Under the pieces are notes generated by a model that was not told the origin of the DNA, searched no databases, and saw nothing but the letters and a program-made list of their open reading frames with translations. A stretch of 64,000 nucleotides of DNA from assembly GCA_038125995.1 (NCBI GenBank), contig JAYPEX010000006.1:62001-126000 (forward strand), given 5' to 3'. This document shows, piece after piece, positions 46,053 through 54,989 of the stretch. Position numbers and translations under genes: made by a program. Source of the stretch: MAG-120531 sp038125995 (GTDB taxonomy: Bacteria; Bacteroidota; Bacteroidia; Flavobacteriales; Flavobacteriaceae). Each line of letters begins with the position of its first letter. Position 1 is the stretch's first letter.

Positions 46053-46165
46053 TCTGGATGTGTTCCTGGACTGTAATCCTGTGGAGCGATGAGTGACTGT
46101 AAAATGGTTCCTGCCCCACCCCTTTTGTTGTAGATCAACCATTGATCGGAATTAAAAATGAACAA
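46049..46165 (-). other. Possible residual or tiny coding segment (38 codons)
   Basis: Between amylosucrase and the next gene, the minus strand reads QWLIYNKRGGAGTILQSLIAPQDYSPG from a TTG at 46165 to a TAG at 46051-46049, overlapping the amylosucrase stop. It has protein-like composition but no ATG and no recognised family. It may be a remnant of a lost gene or chance. Confidence 0.2.
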
Positions 46166-46171
46166 GAATTA

Positions 46172-47428
46172 TTAATTATTGTTAAACAAATTGCGAAACA
46201 AATCCCCTAAACTAGGATCTTGTGGAGTAAAATATTCTTCTAACCCATATTGCAATGTCGATGGATAATATTCAGATAAATCTGATAATATCTTTTCGCC
46301 AAAATCGTAATTAAGAGCAGCCGGGGTAGTTGTATTATAATTATATCGAAGCTTAAAATACTCTCTGGTTCTAATTCTAAATCGATCGGGCTTTAAATGC
46401 TTCTTAAATCCAAGAGGGGTTCTAAATCGAAATCCTACAAGATTTCCTAAATCAGATTTTCTGAGAAATAAACTGATATACACCTCATCGATCTGCCTTG
46501 TGAAATCAAAGTTATATCCAAAATCTCCTCGGTAAAACGTTCCAACTTTTAAGGTTAAATCCGTTTCATATTTAACGTTTCGATAATTGAAGGTCCCCAA
46601 TACAATCGATCTAAAATCACCACTATTATAGGTCGTGAAATTAGGCTCAATAAGACCATTTTGGGTATAGCGGTATTCAACACCTACCCTAAAACGTTCC
46701 TCCGAAAAGAATTTGGCCGCTTGAGCCCAAATTCCATAACGATTGTAGAAAAAATATCCTGCATTAAAATTTAAAAAGGTTTCGAAGGGTAATCGGATAT
46801 CCTTAGTAAAATGCATACTGTACAAACGAGACTGATTGTAATTATCAAAATCGTTATGTAGAAAAGGAATATTATATAGCGCTGTGAAATAAGCTCCATT
46901 TGCAAAGGTCGTATAGAGCTCAGGTTGTAGTTGATATTTAAGTCGAATCGGATTGTCAAAATTTCCCAACTGATAACGCAGTGAAAGTCCTACAGGGATA
47001 TCGAGCTTATAAAAACTACTATTGATCACCTCTACTCCACTAAACTCCTTTCTAAGGGCATCTACAGACAATGTAAAAGTAGATGCAGACTTCCACTCTT
47101 GATAACTCAACTCTCCCTTAAATAGCTTTTCTAAAGAAGATTTAGAAGTATGAACAGCACTGTAAGGGATATTTCTGTTTTTTATTAGAATATGAACTTC
47201 CTCTTCCTCCATCGAACTTGAGACAATTGCATTTAAAACTTTATACAAGGCATCTGCTTCAAATCGATACCTATTGTTCTCATAAGACAAATAATAATTA
47301 CTTCCAGTAGTCTTAACTTGGATGTTTTCAAAACCTTCATTCAATAAAGCTTCTGACATAGAATCTTGTGCTTTCAATGTTAAAAGGTTAAATAAAATAA
47401 AGCTGATTCCAATAAAAATCTTTTTCAT
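46172..47428 (-). CDS. YjbH-like outer-membrane beta-barrel (exopolysaccharide-linked)
   Basis: 418 residues with a signal peptide to ~LKAQD. The first ~110 residues are a small alpha/beta domain; from ~120 onward there are regular barrel strands. The order SRLYSMHFTKDIRLPFETFLNFNAGYFFYNRYGIWAQAAKFFSEERFRVGVEYRYT, then YNSGDFRSIVLGTFNYRN, GTFYRGDFGYNFDFTRQID and VGFRFRTPLG matches the YjbH pattern, a barrel associated with exopolysaccharide export in proteobacteria. This assignment is by pattern and only moderately sure. A late CRFR-free RIRTREYFKLRYNYN precedes the C-terminal tail. It follows the repeat lipoprotein gene on the same strand but a strong terminator separates them. Confidence 0.65.
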   Translation of the reverse strand: MKKIFIGISFILFNLLTLKAQDSMSEALLNEGFENIQVKTTGSNYYLSYENNRYRFEADALYKVLNAIVSSSMEEEEVHILIKNRNIPYSAVHTSKSSLEKLFKGELSYQEWKSASTFTLSVDALRKEFSGVEVINSSFYKLDIPVGLSLRYQLGNFDNPIRLKYQLQPELYTTFANGAYFTALYNIPFLHNDFDNYNQSRLYSMHFTKDIRLPFETFLNFNAGYFFYNRYGIWAQAAKFFSEERFRVGVEYRYTQNGLIEPNFTTYNSGDFRSIVLGTFNYRNVKYETDLTLKVGTFYRGDFGYNFDFTRQIDEVYISLFLRKSDLGNLVGFRFRTPLGFKKHLKPDRFRIRTREYFKLRYNYNTTTPAALNYDFGEKILSDLSEYYPSTLQYGLEEYFTPQDPSLGDLFRNLFNNN

Positions 47429-47462
47429 AGCAAATGAATTGGTTGTATGAAGTTAAAAAAAA

Positions 47463-47481
47463 AGCTAGCACGAAGCTAGCT
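47463..47481 (-). terminator. Intrinsic terminator of the repeat lipoprotein gene
   Basis: AGCTAGC and GCTAGCT pair around a five-base loop; read leftward the stem is followed by eight T. It lies 27 bases after the lipoprotein stop and 35 bases before the YjbH-like start, so the two genes have separate transcripts or controlled read-through. Confidence 0.75.
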
Positions 47482-47507
47482 CTTTTTATTATATAAATAA
47501 ATTATGA

Positions 47508-49531
47508 TTAGTTTCCTCCTGAGTCATGAGATCCTCCTGAGTCATGAGATCCTCCTGAGTCATGAGATCCTCCTGANNNNNNNNNNNNNNNNNNNNNNNN
47601 NNNNNNNNNNNNNNNNNNNNNNNNNNNNNNNNNNNNNNNNNNNNNNNNNNNNNNNNNNNNNNNNNNNNNNNNNNNNAGTCATGAGATCCTCCTGAGTCAT
47701 GAGATCCTCCTGAGTCATGAGATCCTCCTGAGTCATGAGATCCTCCTGAATCATGGTCTCCTCCTGAATCATGGTCACCACCTGAATCGTGTGAACTAGC
47801 TCCTCCAGTATGTGTTCCGCTAGTTAATTGATCTGCTAAATTTATATCTTCGTCTCCAATCGTTGATACTGTTCCTGAAACTACTGTAAGTGATGGCAAA
47901 GAAATATCTGCAGAAGTAAAACTCGCATTTCCAGTTATAGTAGTAAGGTTAGGAACACTTAAAATTGTTGAAGCAGATCCTAATATTGTTAAATTTCCAT
48001 TAGATTGTGAAGATGCAAGACTTATCGAAGTTGCTGATGGGGAATTTAATACAAGACCTCCATTTAAAGTTCCTTCATATAACAAATTAACATTTGTAGC
48101 TAAAGGAAGTGTTATAGTCCTAGCACTAAGATTAACAGCTTTACCTAACGTACAAGAAATAGCTGATGATAATGTAAGGTTTCGAGTAGGATTAGTTTTT
48201 TGTATTGATCCATCCAAGTTTAGGATTATATCATCAACTTGTACAAAATCAGAGTTTGTGATTAATGAGCCAAAATTTATTGAACTAGTACCAATACTTC
48301 CAGATTTATTATTTAAGGATGGGCTTTTTGAAGTGGTTGATGAAGATGAATAATCTACAAGAGAAATAGTACCAGAATATTGCAAAGCACCGAAATCATA
48401 ACCGCCATCATAATCTGCATTCAAATTTCCAACAGAAATCAAAGCCGAATCATCTACATCATGATTTTTAATTGAATATGTCCCTCCAACATGAGTTAAA
48501 GTGCTTAAATCAATGCTAGAATCAGTAACTATAGTTAAATTTCCAACAACTATTCTAATTTTTGAAGTAAAACTATTCACATCTTCAGGTGTTAATCCTG
48601 AACTTTCTGTGAGTAATATTGTTACATTAGCATTAACTACTGTTACCTTTTCACCTAACTGATTTGCAAATGCTGCAGATGCATCACTATTTACAAAAAT
48701 ATCTTGATCATAAATACTATCATTAGATAATATTGTATTTACTGTAGATTGTATTGTTAACAGATCAGCAGTAATGGAATCAATGTCAGATTGTAATGAA
48801 TTAATATTAGGGTTAGTCGAGGTAGTGATTGTATTTTCTATATCGTTGACATTAGAGGTCAATGAAGATAAACTTGATATAACAGATAAAACTTGAGTAT
48901 TAAGATCCAGAATATCAGAACTTAATTCAGTATTTACTGAGCTAACTAATGAAGATAAAGAATTTAATTGAGTTTGTAAAGTAGCAACTTCAGAATTAAG
49001 TTCAGATTCTAATGCTTCAATCTCAGATGTGAGGCCAGAATTAGTTGAATTAATCAATGCTACTAAGGCAGCTGATACAGCAGACACTTGTTCATTCAAA
49101 TCTGCTTGGACTGCTGTTAAATCTGCGTCAATGTCATCAGTGGTAGAGTTAATCAATGCGGTTAAAGCTGCTGTTATTGATGTTATTTGAGCATTTAACT
49201 CGGTTTGAACAGAAATTAATTCAGCTTCTATATCAGCATTTGAAGAATTAACTAAACTTGTTAACGAATTTAACTGAGATTGTAGATTTGAAATTTCAGT
49301 ATTAATCAGTTGATTTTGAGTGCTGTATGTATTTATTAATCCACTCAATGCAGCTGACAAAGATACAACTTGAGAGTTAAGACCTGATATTTGTCCACTC
49401 AAAGCCTCTACAGCTTCCATTCGTTTATTTAATTCAGTGAGTTGTTCATTTATGTCATTAAATTGATCATCGTAACTTTGACAACTTAATAAAAACACAC
49501 TTGAAAATATGATTGATAATAGCTTTTTCAT
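47508..49531 (-). CDS. Coiled-coil lipoprotein with leucine-rich and SHDSGG repeat regions
   Basis: About 675 residues excluding an unknown number lost in a 100-N gap. The ATG at 49531 gives the lipoprotein leader MKKLLSIIFSSVFLLSC. Residues ~20-260 are long heptad coiled coils (repeated LNSQVVSLSAALSGLI-like units). Residues ~290-530 have short beta-strand, LRR-like repeats (SIDLSTLTHVGG; LSARTITLPLATNVNLL; LTILGSASTILSVPNLTTITG). The C-terminal ~60+ residues are SHDSGG/DHDSGG hexapeptides. After the gap the plausible frame continues SHDSGG and ends SGGN at 47508; the QEDLMT frame is an artefact of gap length. It resembles a surface stalk or scaffold; no known family. Confidence 0.7.
47514..47792 (-). 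repeat. 18-bp tandem repeat encoding SHDSGG
   Basis: The 18-base unit TCTCATGACTCAGGAGGA (minus strand) occurs at least three and a half times left of the gap and about six or seven times, with DHD variants, on the right. Each encodes Ser-His-Asp-Ser-Gly-Gly. Copy number in the genome is unknown because of the embedded N-run. Confidence 0.9.
47577..47676. other. Assembly gap of exactly 100 N in the tandem repeat
   Basis: The conventional 100-N size marks a gap of unknown length. The flanks, ending CCTCCTGA and resuming AGTCATGAG, continue in the same repeat phase only if the missing stretch is 17+18k bases. That is also 2 modulo 3, exactly what is needed to join the two reading frames. Confidence 0.95.
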
Positions 49532-49610
49532 TTGAATAGTTTTTGTTTTATCGTATGATTTGTATAGAATTTTGTAAATGTGCAATTAAAATAAAAAATT
49601 ATAGCAATAT

Positions 49611-49618
49611 CAAATATA
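49611..49618 (-). promoter_or_regulatory. TAnnTTTG -7 promoter box for the repeat lipoprotein
   Basis: TATATTTG on the minus strand, 80 bases before the ATG at 49531, gives a leader of about 70 bases. Confidence 0.45.
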
Positions 49619-49757
49619 GTCATTTTTCGTAAACGCAAAATAAATTTTAGTGATAATATAATGATATGTTTTAAAATTCTCATTAATCCCAAATCTTAAA
49701 ATTTAAAAATTCTTAACTTATGATTAGGTAGAAATTTCTTTATTTTGATCTTTTAGC

Positions 49758-50615
49758 ATGAACAAAAATAAAAAAATAGTAATAGTTACAGGAGGGGCTG
49801 GTTTTGTAGGATCTCATTTGTGTGAACGACTGCAGCGTAGTGGAGACTATCAGGTATACAGTTTGGACAATTACTTTACCGGAAGTGAAGCAAATCATAT
49901 GGATGGTGTGGAATACATCAAAGGAAGCACCTCTGAAATCGAACAATTAATCCCTTATACTCCTGATTATGTGTATCACCTAGGTGAATACTCTCGCGTG
50001 GAACAGAGTTTTGAAGATGTAGAAAAAGTTTGGAGTTTTAACAAAGAGGGTGTTTTTGCGGTGCTTCAATTCTGTAGAAAGACGGGTGCCAAGCTCATTT
50101 ACGCCGGTTCTAGCACAAAATTTGGAGATGGAGGACTCGGAAGAAGTCAAAGTCCCTATGCCTGGACCAAGGCTTCCAATACCGAACTGGTTAAGAATTA
50201 CGGAACGTGGTTTGGAGTTTCCTATGCGGTGGTATACTTCTATAACGTGTATGGTCCCAGAGAAATTTCTACTGGTAAATACGCAACCCTTATTGCACTA
50301 TTTAAAGAAAAAATAAAAAATGGCGAAGCGCTTACGGTAGTGAAACCAGGTACTCAAAAGCGCAATTTTACGCATATCGACGATATTATCGATGGCTTAG
50401 TTCTTGTTGGGGAACAAGGAAGTGGAGATGATTTTGGAATTGGATCTCCAGAGGCCTATTCCATTCTTGAAATCGCCCAATTATTTGGAGGTCCTATTGA
50501 ATTCTTACCCGAGCGACCTGGAAACAGAATGAATGCAGAGGTGATTACTACAAAAACAGAACGCTTAGGCTGGTCAGCCAAAAAAAGTTTAATCGATTAT
50601 ATTAAAAACTCATGA
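49758..50615 (+). CDS. NAD-dependent NDP-sugar epimerase/dehydratase
   Basis: 285 residues, extended SDR fold. The Rossmann GGAGFVGSHLCERL is at the N-terminus; YAGSSTKFGDGG and SPYAWTKAS (Y-x3-K) hold the catalytic Ser/Thr-Tyr-Lys set; NVYGPRE and KRNFTHIDDIIDGL complete the sugar-nucleotide fold. It is shorter than RmlB (~355) and nearer to UDP-glucose 4-epimerase types. The reaction (4-epimerisation or 4,6-dehydration) is uncertain. It overlaps the thymidylyltransferase gene by four bases (ATGA), so the pair probably converts a dTDP- or UDP-sugar for a surface glycan. Confidence 0.82.
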   Translation: MNKNKKIVIVTGGAGFVGSHLCERLQRSGDYQVYSLDNYFTGSEANHMDGVEYIKGSTSEIEQLIPYTPDYVYHLGEYSRVEQSFEDVEKVWSFNKEGVFAVLQFCRKTGAKLIYAGSSTKFGDGGLGRSQSPYAWTKASNTELVKNYGTWFGVSYAVVYFYNVYGPREISTGKYATLIALFKEKIKNGEALTVVKPGTQKRNFTHIDDIIDGLVLVGEQGSGDDFGIGSPEAYSILEIAQLFGGPIEFLPERPGNRMNAEVITTKTERLGWSAKKSLIDYIKNS

Positions 50616-51469
50616 AGGGAATTGTCTTAGCAGGAGGAACGGGTTCGCGATTGTATCCAGCGACATGGTCGGTGAGTAAACAACTCATCCCTGTGTACGA
50701 CAAACCCATGATCTACTACCCCATTGCTACCTTGATGGAGGCCGGTATTCGCGATCTACTGATCATCACTACTAAAAAAGATGCTGATGCGTTCAAAAAT
50801 CTTTTGGGAGATGGCTCTCTTTTGGGTTGTCAATTTTCCTATGCCGTTCAAGATGAGCCAAAAGGTATTGCAGAAGCATTCACCATTGGAGCCTCTTTTA
50901 TTGGTTCGGATCGCGTATGCTTGATCTTAGGAGATAATATCTTTTACGGAAAACAGTTCCAGGAATTGTTTAAAGCACAAATTGAATTGAAAAAGCCTTC
51001 TATATTTGCGCTAAAAGTTCAAAATCCCTCTCGATACGGTGTCGTAGAATTTGATTCTAATGGAAAGGTGGTTTCTGTAGAAGAAAAACCTATTCAACCC
51101 AAATCCAATTACGCCATTCCAGGGCTGTATATGTACGATTCCTCTGTAGTGGAAATTGCTGAGAACATCCAACCATCTGCAAGAGGTGAAAAAGAAATTA
51201 CCTCTATACACCAAGCCTATCTAGACACCGGAAATCTATCAGTTGGTATCCTTTCTGATGAAGTAGTTTGGATGGATGCTGGAACACCTTCGAGTTTTAC
51301 ACTGGCACATGACTTTGTAAAAGAAGTGGAACAATCAAGTGGAACAAAAATAGCCTGCTTAGAAGAAATCGCATATACCAAAGGGTATATTTCTAAAGAG
51401 GTTCTTCAAAAAAGTATGGTTCGAATGGGAAGCAGTGATTATGGAAACTACTTAAAAAGCTTGATTTAA
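50612..51469 (+). CDS. rfbA: Glucose-1-phosphate thymidylyltransferase
   Basis: 285 residues, RmlA length. It has the nucleotidyltransferase start MKGIVLAGGTGSRLYPATWSVSKQLIPVYDKPMIYYP, then GCQFSYAVQDEPKGIAEAF, LILGDNIFYGK with metal-binding Asp, SVEEKPIQPKSNYAIPGLYMYD and VVWMDAGTPSSF. It makes dTDP-glucose from dTTP and glucose-1-phosphate, the first step of dTDP-rhamnose and related sugars. The rest of that pathway (rfbB, C, D) is not in the window, so the product may feed the upstream epimerase directly. It is coupled to the epimerase by an ATGA overlap and to the next gene by a one-base overlap. Confidence 0.92.
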   Translation: MKGIVLAGGTGSRLYPATWSVSKQLIPVYDKPMIYYPIATLMEAGIRDLLIITTKKDADAFKNLLGDGSLLGCQFSYAVQDEPKGIAEAFTIGASFIGSDRVCLILGDNIFYGKQFQELFKAQIELKKPSIFALKVQNPSRYGVVEFDSNGKVVSVEEKPIQPKSNYAIPGLYMYDSSVVEIAENIQPSARGEKEITSIHQAYLDTGNLSVGILSDEVVWMDAGTPSSFTLAHDFVKEVEQSSGTKIACLEEIAYTKGYISKEVLQKSMVRMGSSDYGNYLKSLI

Positions 51470-52959
51470 TGGTCTTTAGAACAGGAATTTTAGCCTTATT
51501 AATGCTATTGGTTCAACGAATGAATGCTCAAGAAGTGAAGGGAATTGTTGTGGATCAAACGACTAAAAAATCCATTCCATTTGCTACCATCAGTAGTCCT
51601 AACAATTATGCGATCGCCAATGAACAAGGTCAGTTTCGATTAAGCCCTCAACCTTTTAACGCCAACGATAGTATTTTGATTCAGGTTATAGGGTACATAG
51701 ATCTCAAACTACCGATTAAAATCTTAGGAGACAGTATTTTAATGACTCCCAATCCAATTGAATTAGAGGAAGTGATCCTTGTCAACGATCAGTATCGTCC
51801 TGAAGACTTAATCGAAAAAGTTAAGTCTTCATTTGAGAAGAATTACTCCTATAACCTTGAAAAAAAACGCATTTTTTTAAGAGAATCTACCTATGATTCC
51901 ATAGAAGATTTTCAAATGGATCTTCTCAAATCAACCTATAGTGAAATTAACGAAGCGCTGATAGATGAACTCAAGGTGAGTATGCCGACCAAGTCCAACT
52001 TTTTTGTGGAAACCCTTTTTGATTTTTACGGCACACCAAAAGAGGGCAAAAACAAAGTAGAAGTGATCAAGGGGTCGGTACTCAGAGACGAAAACAATAC
52101 GGTGGACTCTGATATCATTGAGCGTAAGATGGGTTTATTACTCCAAAAAAAGACCTCACTAGGTTCCTATTTTAAATTGAAATCGGGAATATTTAGTGCT
52201 AAATTAGAAACGGATGATTTTACTTTAGAAACGACTACTGATTCCGTAAAACCTTCTACAAAAACAGAGTCGCAACTTCAGAAAGAACGCAAGAGTTACG
52301 CTAGAAATAGAGCTCGAATTATCGAACGATTTTCGAATGAGCTCTTTTACAGTGAAGATTCCTTTATCGATGTTTTTGACAAATCACAGCGCTATGAATT
52401 TGAAATCATCGACTTAAAACTAAGAGGCAAAGAACTCATTTACACCCTTTCATTCACTCCTAAAAGAGGTTCTGGATTTAAGGGACAAATGATGATCAAT
52501 GCGTCAGATGCTGCAGTTGAAATGATCAACTATGAAAATACCTCCAACTTAAAATCGTTCGCTCTTTTTGGCTTTAAGTTTAGGGACTATCTAGCTCTTG
52601 GAACTCAGGTTTATAGAAAAAATTCGTTTGGAACTTACGATTTGGTTTTCCTACAAGAAAGCAGGGGAAATTTAGCATCCATTGAGCGCCCCCTAAAACT
52701 GATTGAAAAACGCAAAACAGGTTCTTGGAAGCGCAAACAAAACGAATTGAGTTTTGAGTTCCGTATTCGACTTTCAAATATAGCAACTAAGGAATACATG
52801 CTCATCGATAAGAACCCGATCAGCAAATCAGAATACGAAAATTTCAAACCTCTTTACCAAGTAAATAAAATACGACTCGATGCTTTTGACCCTCATTTTT
52901 GGGATGGATATTCCATTTTAGAACCTAATGATGTACTTAGAGAATTTAAAATTCAATAA
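51469..52959 (+). CDS. Carboxypeptidase-like regulatory domain membrane-associated protein
   Basis: 496 residues with a signal peptide (to ~NAQE). Residues ~22-95 form a carboxypeptidase-D-like beta-sandwich (VKGIVVDQTTKKSIPFATI; NEQGQFRLSP; IQVIGYIDLKLPI). The rest, a long beta/coil region with helical interruptions, ends in LEPNDVLREFKIQ. Such proteins are envelope-associated in Bacteroidota, but no function is assigned. Its ATG overlaps the rfbA stop by one base, so it is translationally coupled to the sugar-nucleotide genes. This hints at involvement in handling the glycan, by context only. Confidence 0.75.
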   Translation: MVFRTGILALLMLLVQRMNAQEVKGIVVDQTTKKSIPFATISSPNNYAIANEQGQFRLSPQPFNANDSILIQVIGYIDLKLPIKILGDSILMTPNPIELEEVILVNDQYRPEDLIEKVKSSFEKNYSYNLEKKRIFLRESTYDSIEDFQMDLLKSTYSEINEALIDELKVSMPTKSNFFVETLFDFYGTPKEGKNKVEVIKGSVLRDENNTVDSDIIERKMGLLLQKKTSLGSYFKLKSGIFSAKLETDDFTLETTTDSVKPSTKTESQLQKERKSYARNRARIIERFSNELFYSEDSFIDVFDKSQRYEFEIIDLKLRGKELIYTLSFTPKRGSGFKGQMMINASDAAVEMINYENTSNLKSFALFGFKFRDYLALGTQVYRKNSFGTYDLVFLQESRGNLASIERPLKLIEKRKTGSWKRKQNELSFEFRIRLSNIATKEYMLIDKNPISKSEYENFKPLYQVNKIRLDAFDPHFWDGYSILEPNDVLREFKIQ

Positions 52960-52962
52960 GTC

Positions 52963-53394
52963 TTAGTTGTCAAAAAACTTCTTGAGTTTTATTTCGATCG
53001 TCTGATTTGAATTCAAATAAAATTTACAGTTTTTAAATTTAGGGGGGCCAAATTTATTCTTTAAATTACCTGAAGTACCCAGGGCTTCTTTGGGTATCCC
53101 AAGGATGTTGGTGTCTAATTGGTCGTTAGAATTTGCATCGTAGAAAGCAGCAATGGCATAAGTACCTTCTTTGAGATCGCTAAACAGATGGGAGTGCTGC
53201 TCCTTTGCTGAGATCCTGTAATAGCGATAAGCATTTTCAAAATCTAAAAAATCTTTTTCATCTGTATAAATAGCTATGGCTATGGCCCCTTTATGAGAAT
53301 GAACCCCTTTTATGTTAACATCCAGCTGGTGTTGTCCGAAGAGCAACTGAATTCCCGAAATGAAAAATAATACGTATAGAATCATTAATCTCAT
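52963..53394 (-). CDS. DUF2141 exported protein
   Basis: 143 residues with a signal peptide to ~LFGQ. DUF2141 segments are HSHKGAIAIAIYTDEKDFLD, FSDLKEGTYAIAAFYDANSNDQLDTNILGIPKEALGTSG and FGPPKFKNCKF. The predicted beta-sandwich is periplasmic and of unknown role. The start overlaps the ZIP transporter's stop by one base, so it is third in the DtxR-ZIP transcript. It faces the carboxypeptidase-like gene end to end with a three-base gap. Confidence 0.85.
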   Translation of the reverse strand: MRLMILYVLFFISGIQLLFGQHQLDVNIKGVHSHKGAIAIAIYTDEKDFLDFENAYRYYRISAKEQHSHLFSDLKEGTYAIAAFYDANSNDQLDTNILGIPKEALGTSGNLKNKFGPPKFKNCKFYLNSNQTIEIKLKKFFDN

Positions 53395-54215
53395 TACCCT
53401 AAAGCTACGTCTAAACTCATCATCACGATAAACCCAAAAATTAAACCAAGGGTTGCTATATCGGTATATTTGTCTTGCTGGGTTTCTGGAACCACCTCTT
53501 CAACCACAACAAAGATCATCGCTCCAGCTGCAAACGAAAGCGCATAAGGTAGAATGGGTTCAAAAGTCAGTACCAACCAGGCTCCTAAGACCGCTGCAAT
53601 AGGTTCTACCAGTGCTGAAGCTTGACCGTATAGAAAACTCTTAGTGCGACTCAATCCCAATCTTCGCAGCGGCATCGCAACCGCAAACCCTTCTGGAAAA
53701 TTTTGAAGTCCAATTCCCAAGGCTAAAGCCACTGCTCCTCCAATACTGGCGCCTTCAAAACCAGCTGCAACTCCTCCAAATAAAACCCCAACAGCCAATC
53801 CTTCAGGAATATTGTGAAGGGTAATTGCTAAGGTCAGTAAGGTGGTTCGATGCCAGGGTGTTTTAATCCCCTCTTTTTCAGATTCTTTAAAATTGAGGTG
53901 AATGTGAGGCAATACCTTGTCCAATCCAAACAAGAACAAAGCTCCAAATAAAAAACCGATAGCAGCAGGCATGACTTTGACAAATCCTTCTCCTTTACTC
54001 ATCTCGATTCCTGGTGCTAAAAGAGACCAAAAACTGGCAGCAATCATGACCCCTCCAGTGAATCCTAGCATTCCATCTAATACTGCTCGATTCATAGTCT
54101 TAAAGAAAAAAACCAGTGCAGCTCCAAGTGCCGTAAGACCCCAAGTGAATAAGGTGGCGTAAAAAGCTGCTAAAATAGGATCAATAGATTCGAAATATGC
54201 AATTAGATCATTCAT
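53394..54215 (-). CDS. ZIP-family metal transporter
   Basis: 273 residues, about eight helices. Metal-site motifs HNIPEGLAVG (helix 4) and QNFPEGFAVAMP (helix 5) are the ZIP hallmark; a His-containing loop lies between helices 3 and 4 (LPHIHLNF). It moves zinc, iron or manganese into the cytoplasm. Direct downstream position from a DtxR-type regulator suggests control by metal levels, most likely iron or manganese. The last codon overlaps the DUF2141 start. Confidence 0.9.
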   Translation of the reverse strand: MNDLIAYFESIDPILAAFYATLFTWGLTALGAALVFFFKTMNRAVLDGMLGFTGGVMIAASFWSLLAPGIEMSKGEGFVKVMPAAIGFLFGALFLFGLDKVLPHIHLNFKESEKEGIKTPWHRTTLLTLAITLHNIPEGLAVGVLFGGVAAGFEGASIGGAVALALGIGLQNFPEGFAVAMPLRRLGLSRTKSFLYGQASALVEPIAAVLGAWLVLTFEPILPYALSFAAGAMIFVVVEEVVPETQQDKYTDIATLGLIFGFIVMMSLDVALG

Positions 54216-54289
54216 AATTATGGTGCGTTTTTTTTATCACAGGGCTTTAAAAATTTGAGTTGATTTAAATTCTATACTCAAGTTCCTTT

Positions 54290-54946
54290 CTATTTAATTT
54301 TTTCCAATTTTAATTGTTCAGCGATCTTTTCAGATACATGGTGTGTTTGATTGTTAATCTGCACTTCAATCGATCGATCGTAATCTTCGATAGAACAAAC
54401 CTCCATGCGAACTCCCATTTGAATGCCGTATTTATCTAAGTATTTTAAAAAGGATTCGGAATCATCGGTAACCCGTCTTAGAATACCCCGTTCACCTACT
54501 TTTAATTCGGTCAATTTAATTTTAGAACTCTTACTTAATTTACCTGATTTAGAGGGAATAGGATCTCCGTGGGGATCTTCGGTTGGATTTCCGAGAAAAT
54601 CATCCAAACGATCGATAAAATAATCGGAACGGATGTGCTCTAGTTCTTCCGCTAAATCGTGAACCTCATCCCAATTAAATCCCAGTTTATCTACTAAGAA
54701 CACCTCCCAAAGCCGGTGAGATCGAATGATTTGTAAGGCCTTTTGTGTTCCCTTAGAAGTTAAACGCACCCCTTGATAGCGATGGTAATCGATAAATCCT
54801 GCTGATGCTAATTCCTGTACGAGTTCAGTTGATGAAGACTTGCTAATTCCAAGGTTTTCAGCGATGGCTGAGGTTGACACTAAATAGGTCTGGGATGGAC
54901 TTAGGTGGTAAACCGTTTTAATATAATTTTCGTGGCTACTCTTCAT
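54290..54946 (-). CDS. DtxR/MntR-family metal-dependent regulator
   Basis: 218 residues. The N-terminal winged helix (residues ~1-65, ENYIKTVYHLSPS; TSAIAENLGISKSSSTELVQELASAGFIDYHRYQGVRLTSKG) is followed by the dimerisation/metal domain with HRLWEVFLVDKLGFNWDEVHDLAEELEHIRSDYF and a C-terminal FeoA/SH3-like domain (~150-215). It would bind Fe2+ or Mn2+ and repress transport genes. It precedes the ZIP gene by 74 bases. Three TATTTTCG-type half sites lie just upstream at 54990-55033, consistent with autoregulation. Confidence 0.9.
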   Translation of the reverse strand: MKSSHENYIKTVYHLSPSQTYLVSTSAIAENLGISKSSSTELVQELASAGFIDYHRYQGVRLTSKGTQKALQIIRSHRLWEVFLVDKLGFNWDEVHDLAEELEHIRSDYFIDRLDDFLGNPTEDPHGDPIPSKSGKLSKSSKIKLTELKVGERGILRRVTDDSESFLKYLDKYGIQMGVRMEVCSIEDYDRSIEVQINNQTHHVSEKIAEQLKLEKIK

Positions 54947-54965
54947 CAGTTTAAATTGAGTAATA

Positions 54966-54973
54966 CAAAGTTA
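54966..54973 (-). promoter_or_regulatory. TAnnTTTG -7 promoter box for the DtxR-type gene
   Basis: TAACTTTG on the minus strand, 19 bases before the ATG at 54946, with operator-like half sites beginning 16 bases further upstream. Confidence 0.45.
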
Positions 54974-54989
54974 ATAAATACTAAAGTAA

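Noticed and set aside
47489..47576. C-terminal QEDLMT repeat of the lipoprotein
   Set aside because: It arises only because the 100-N placeholder shifts the frame; the repeat phase restores SHDSGG and a TAA stop at 47508.
47514..47792. CRISPR-like regular repeats
   Set aside because: The 18-base units are head-to-tail with no spacers and encode in-frame SHDSGG; no cas genes are near.
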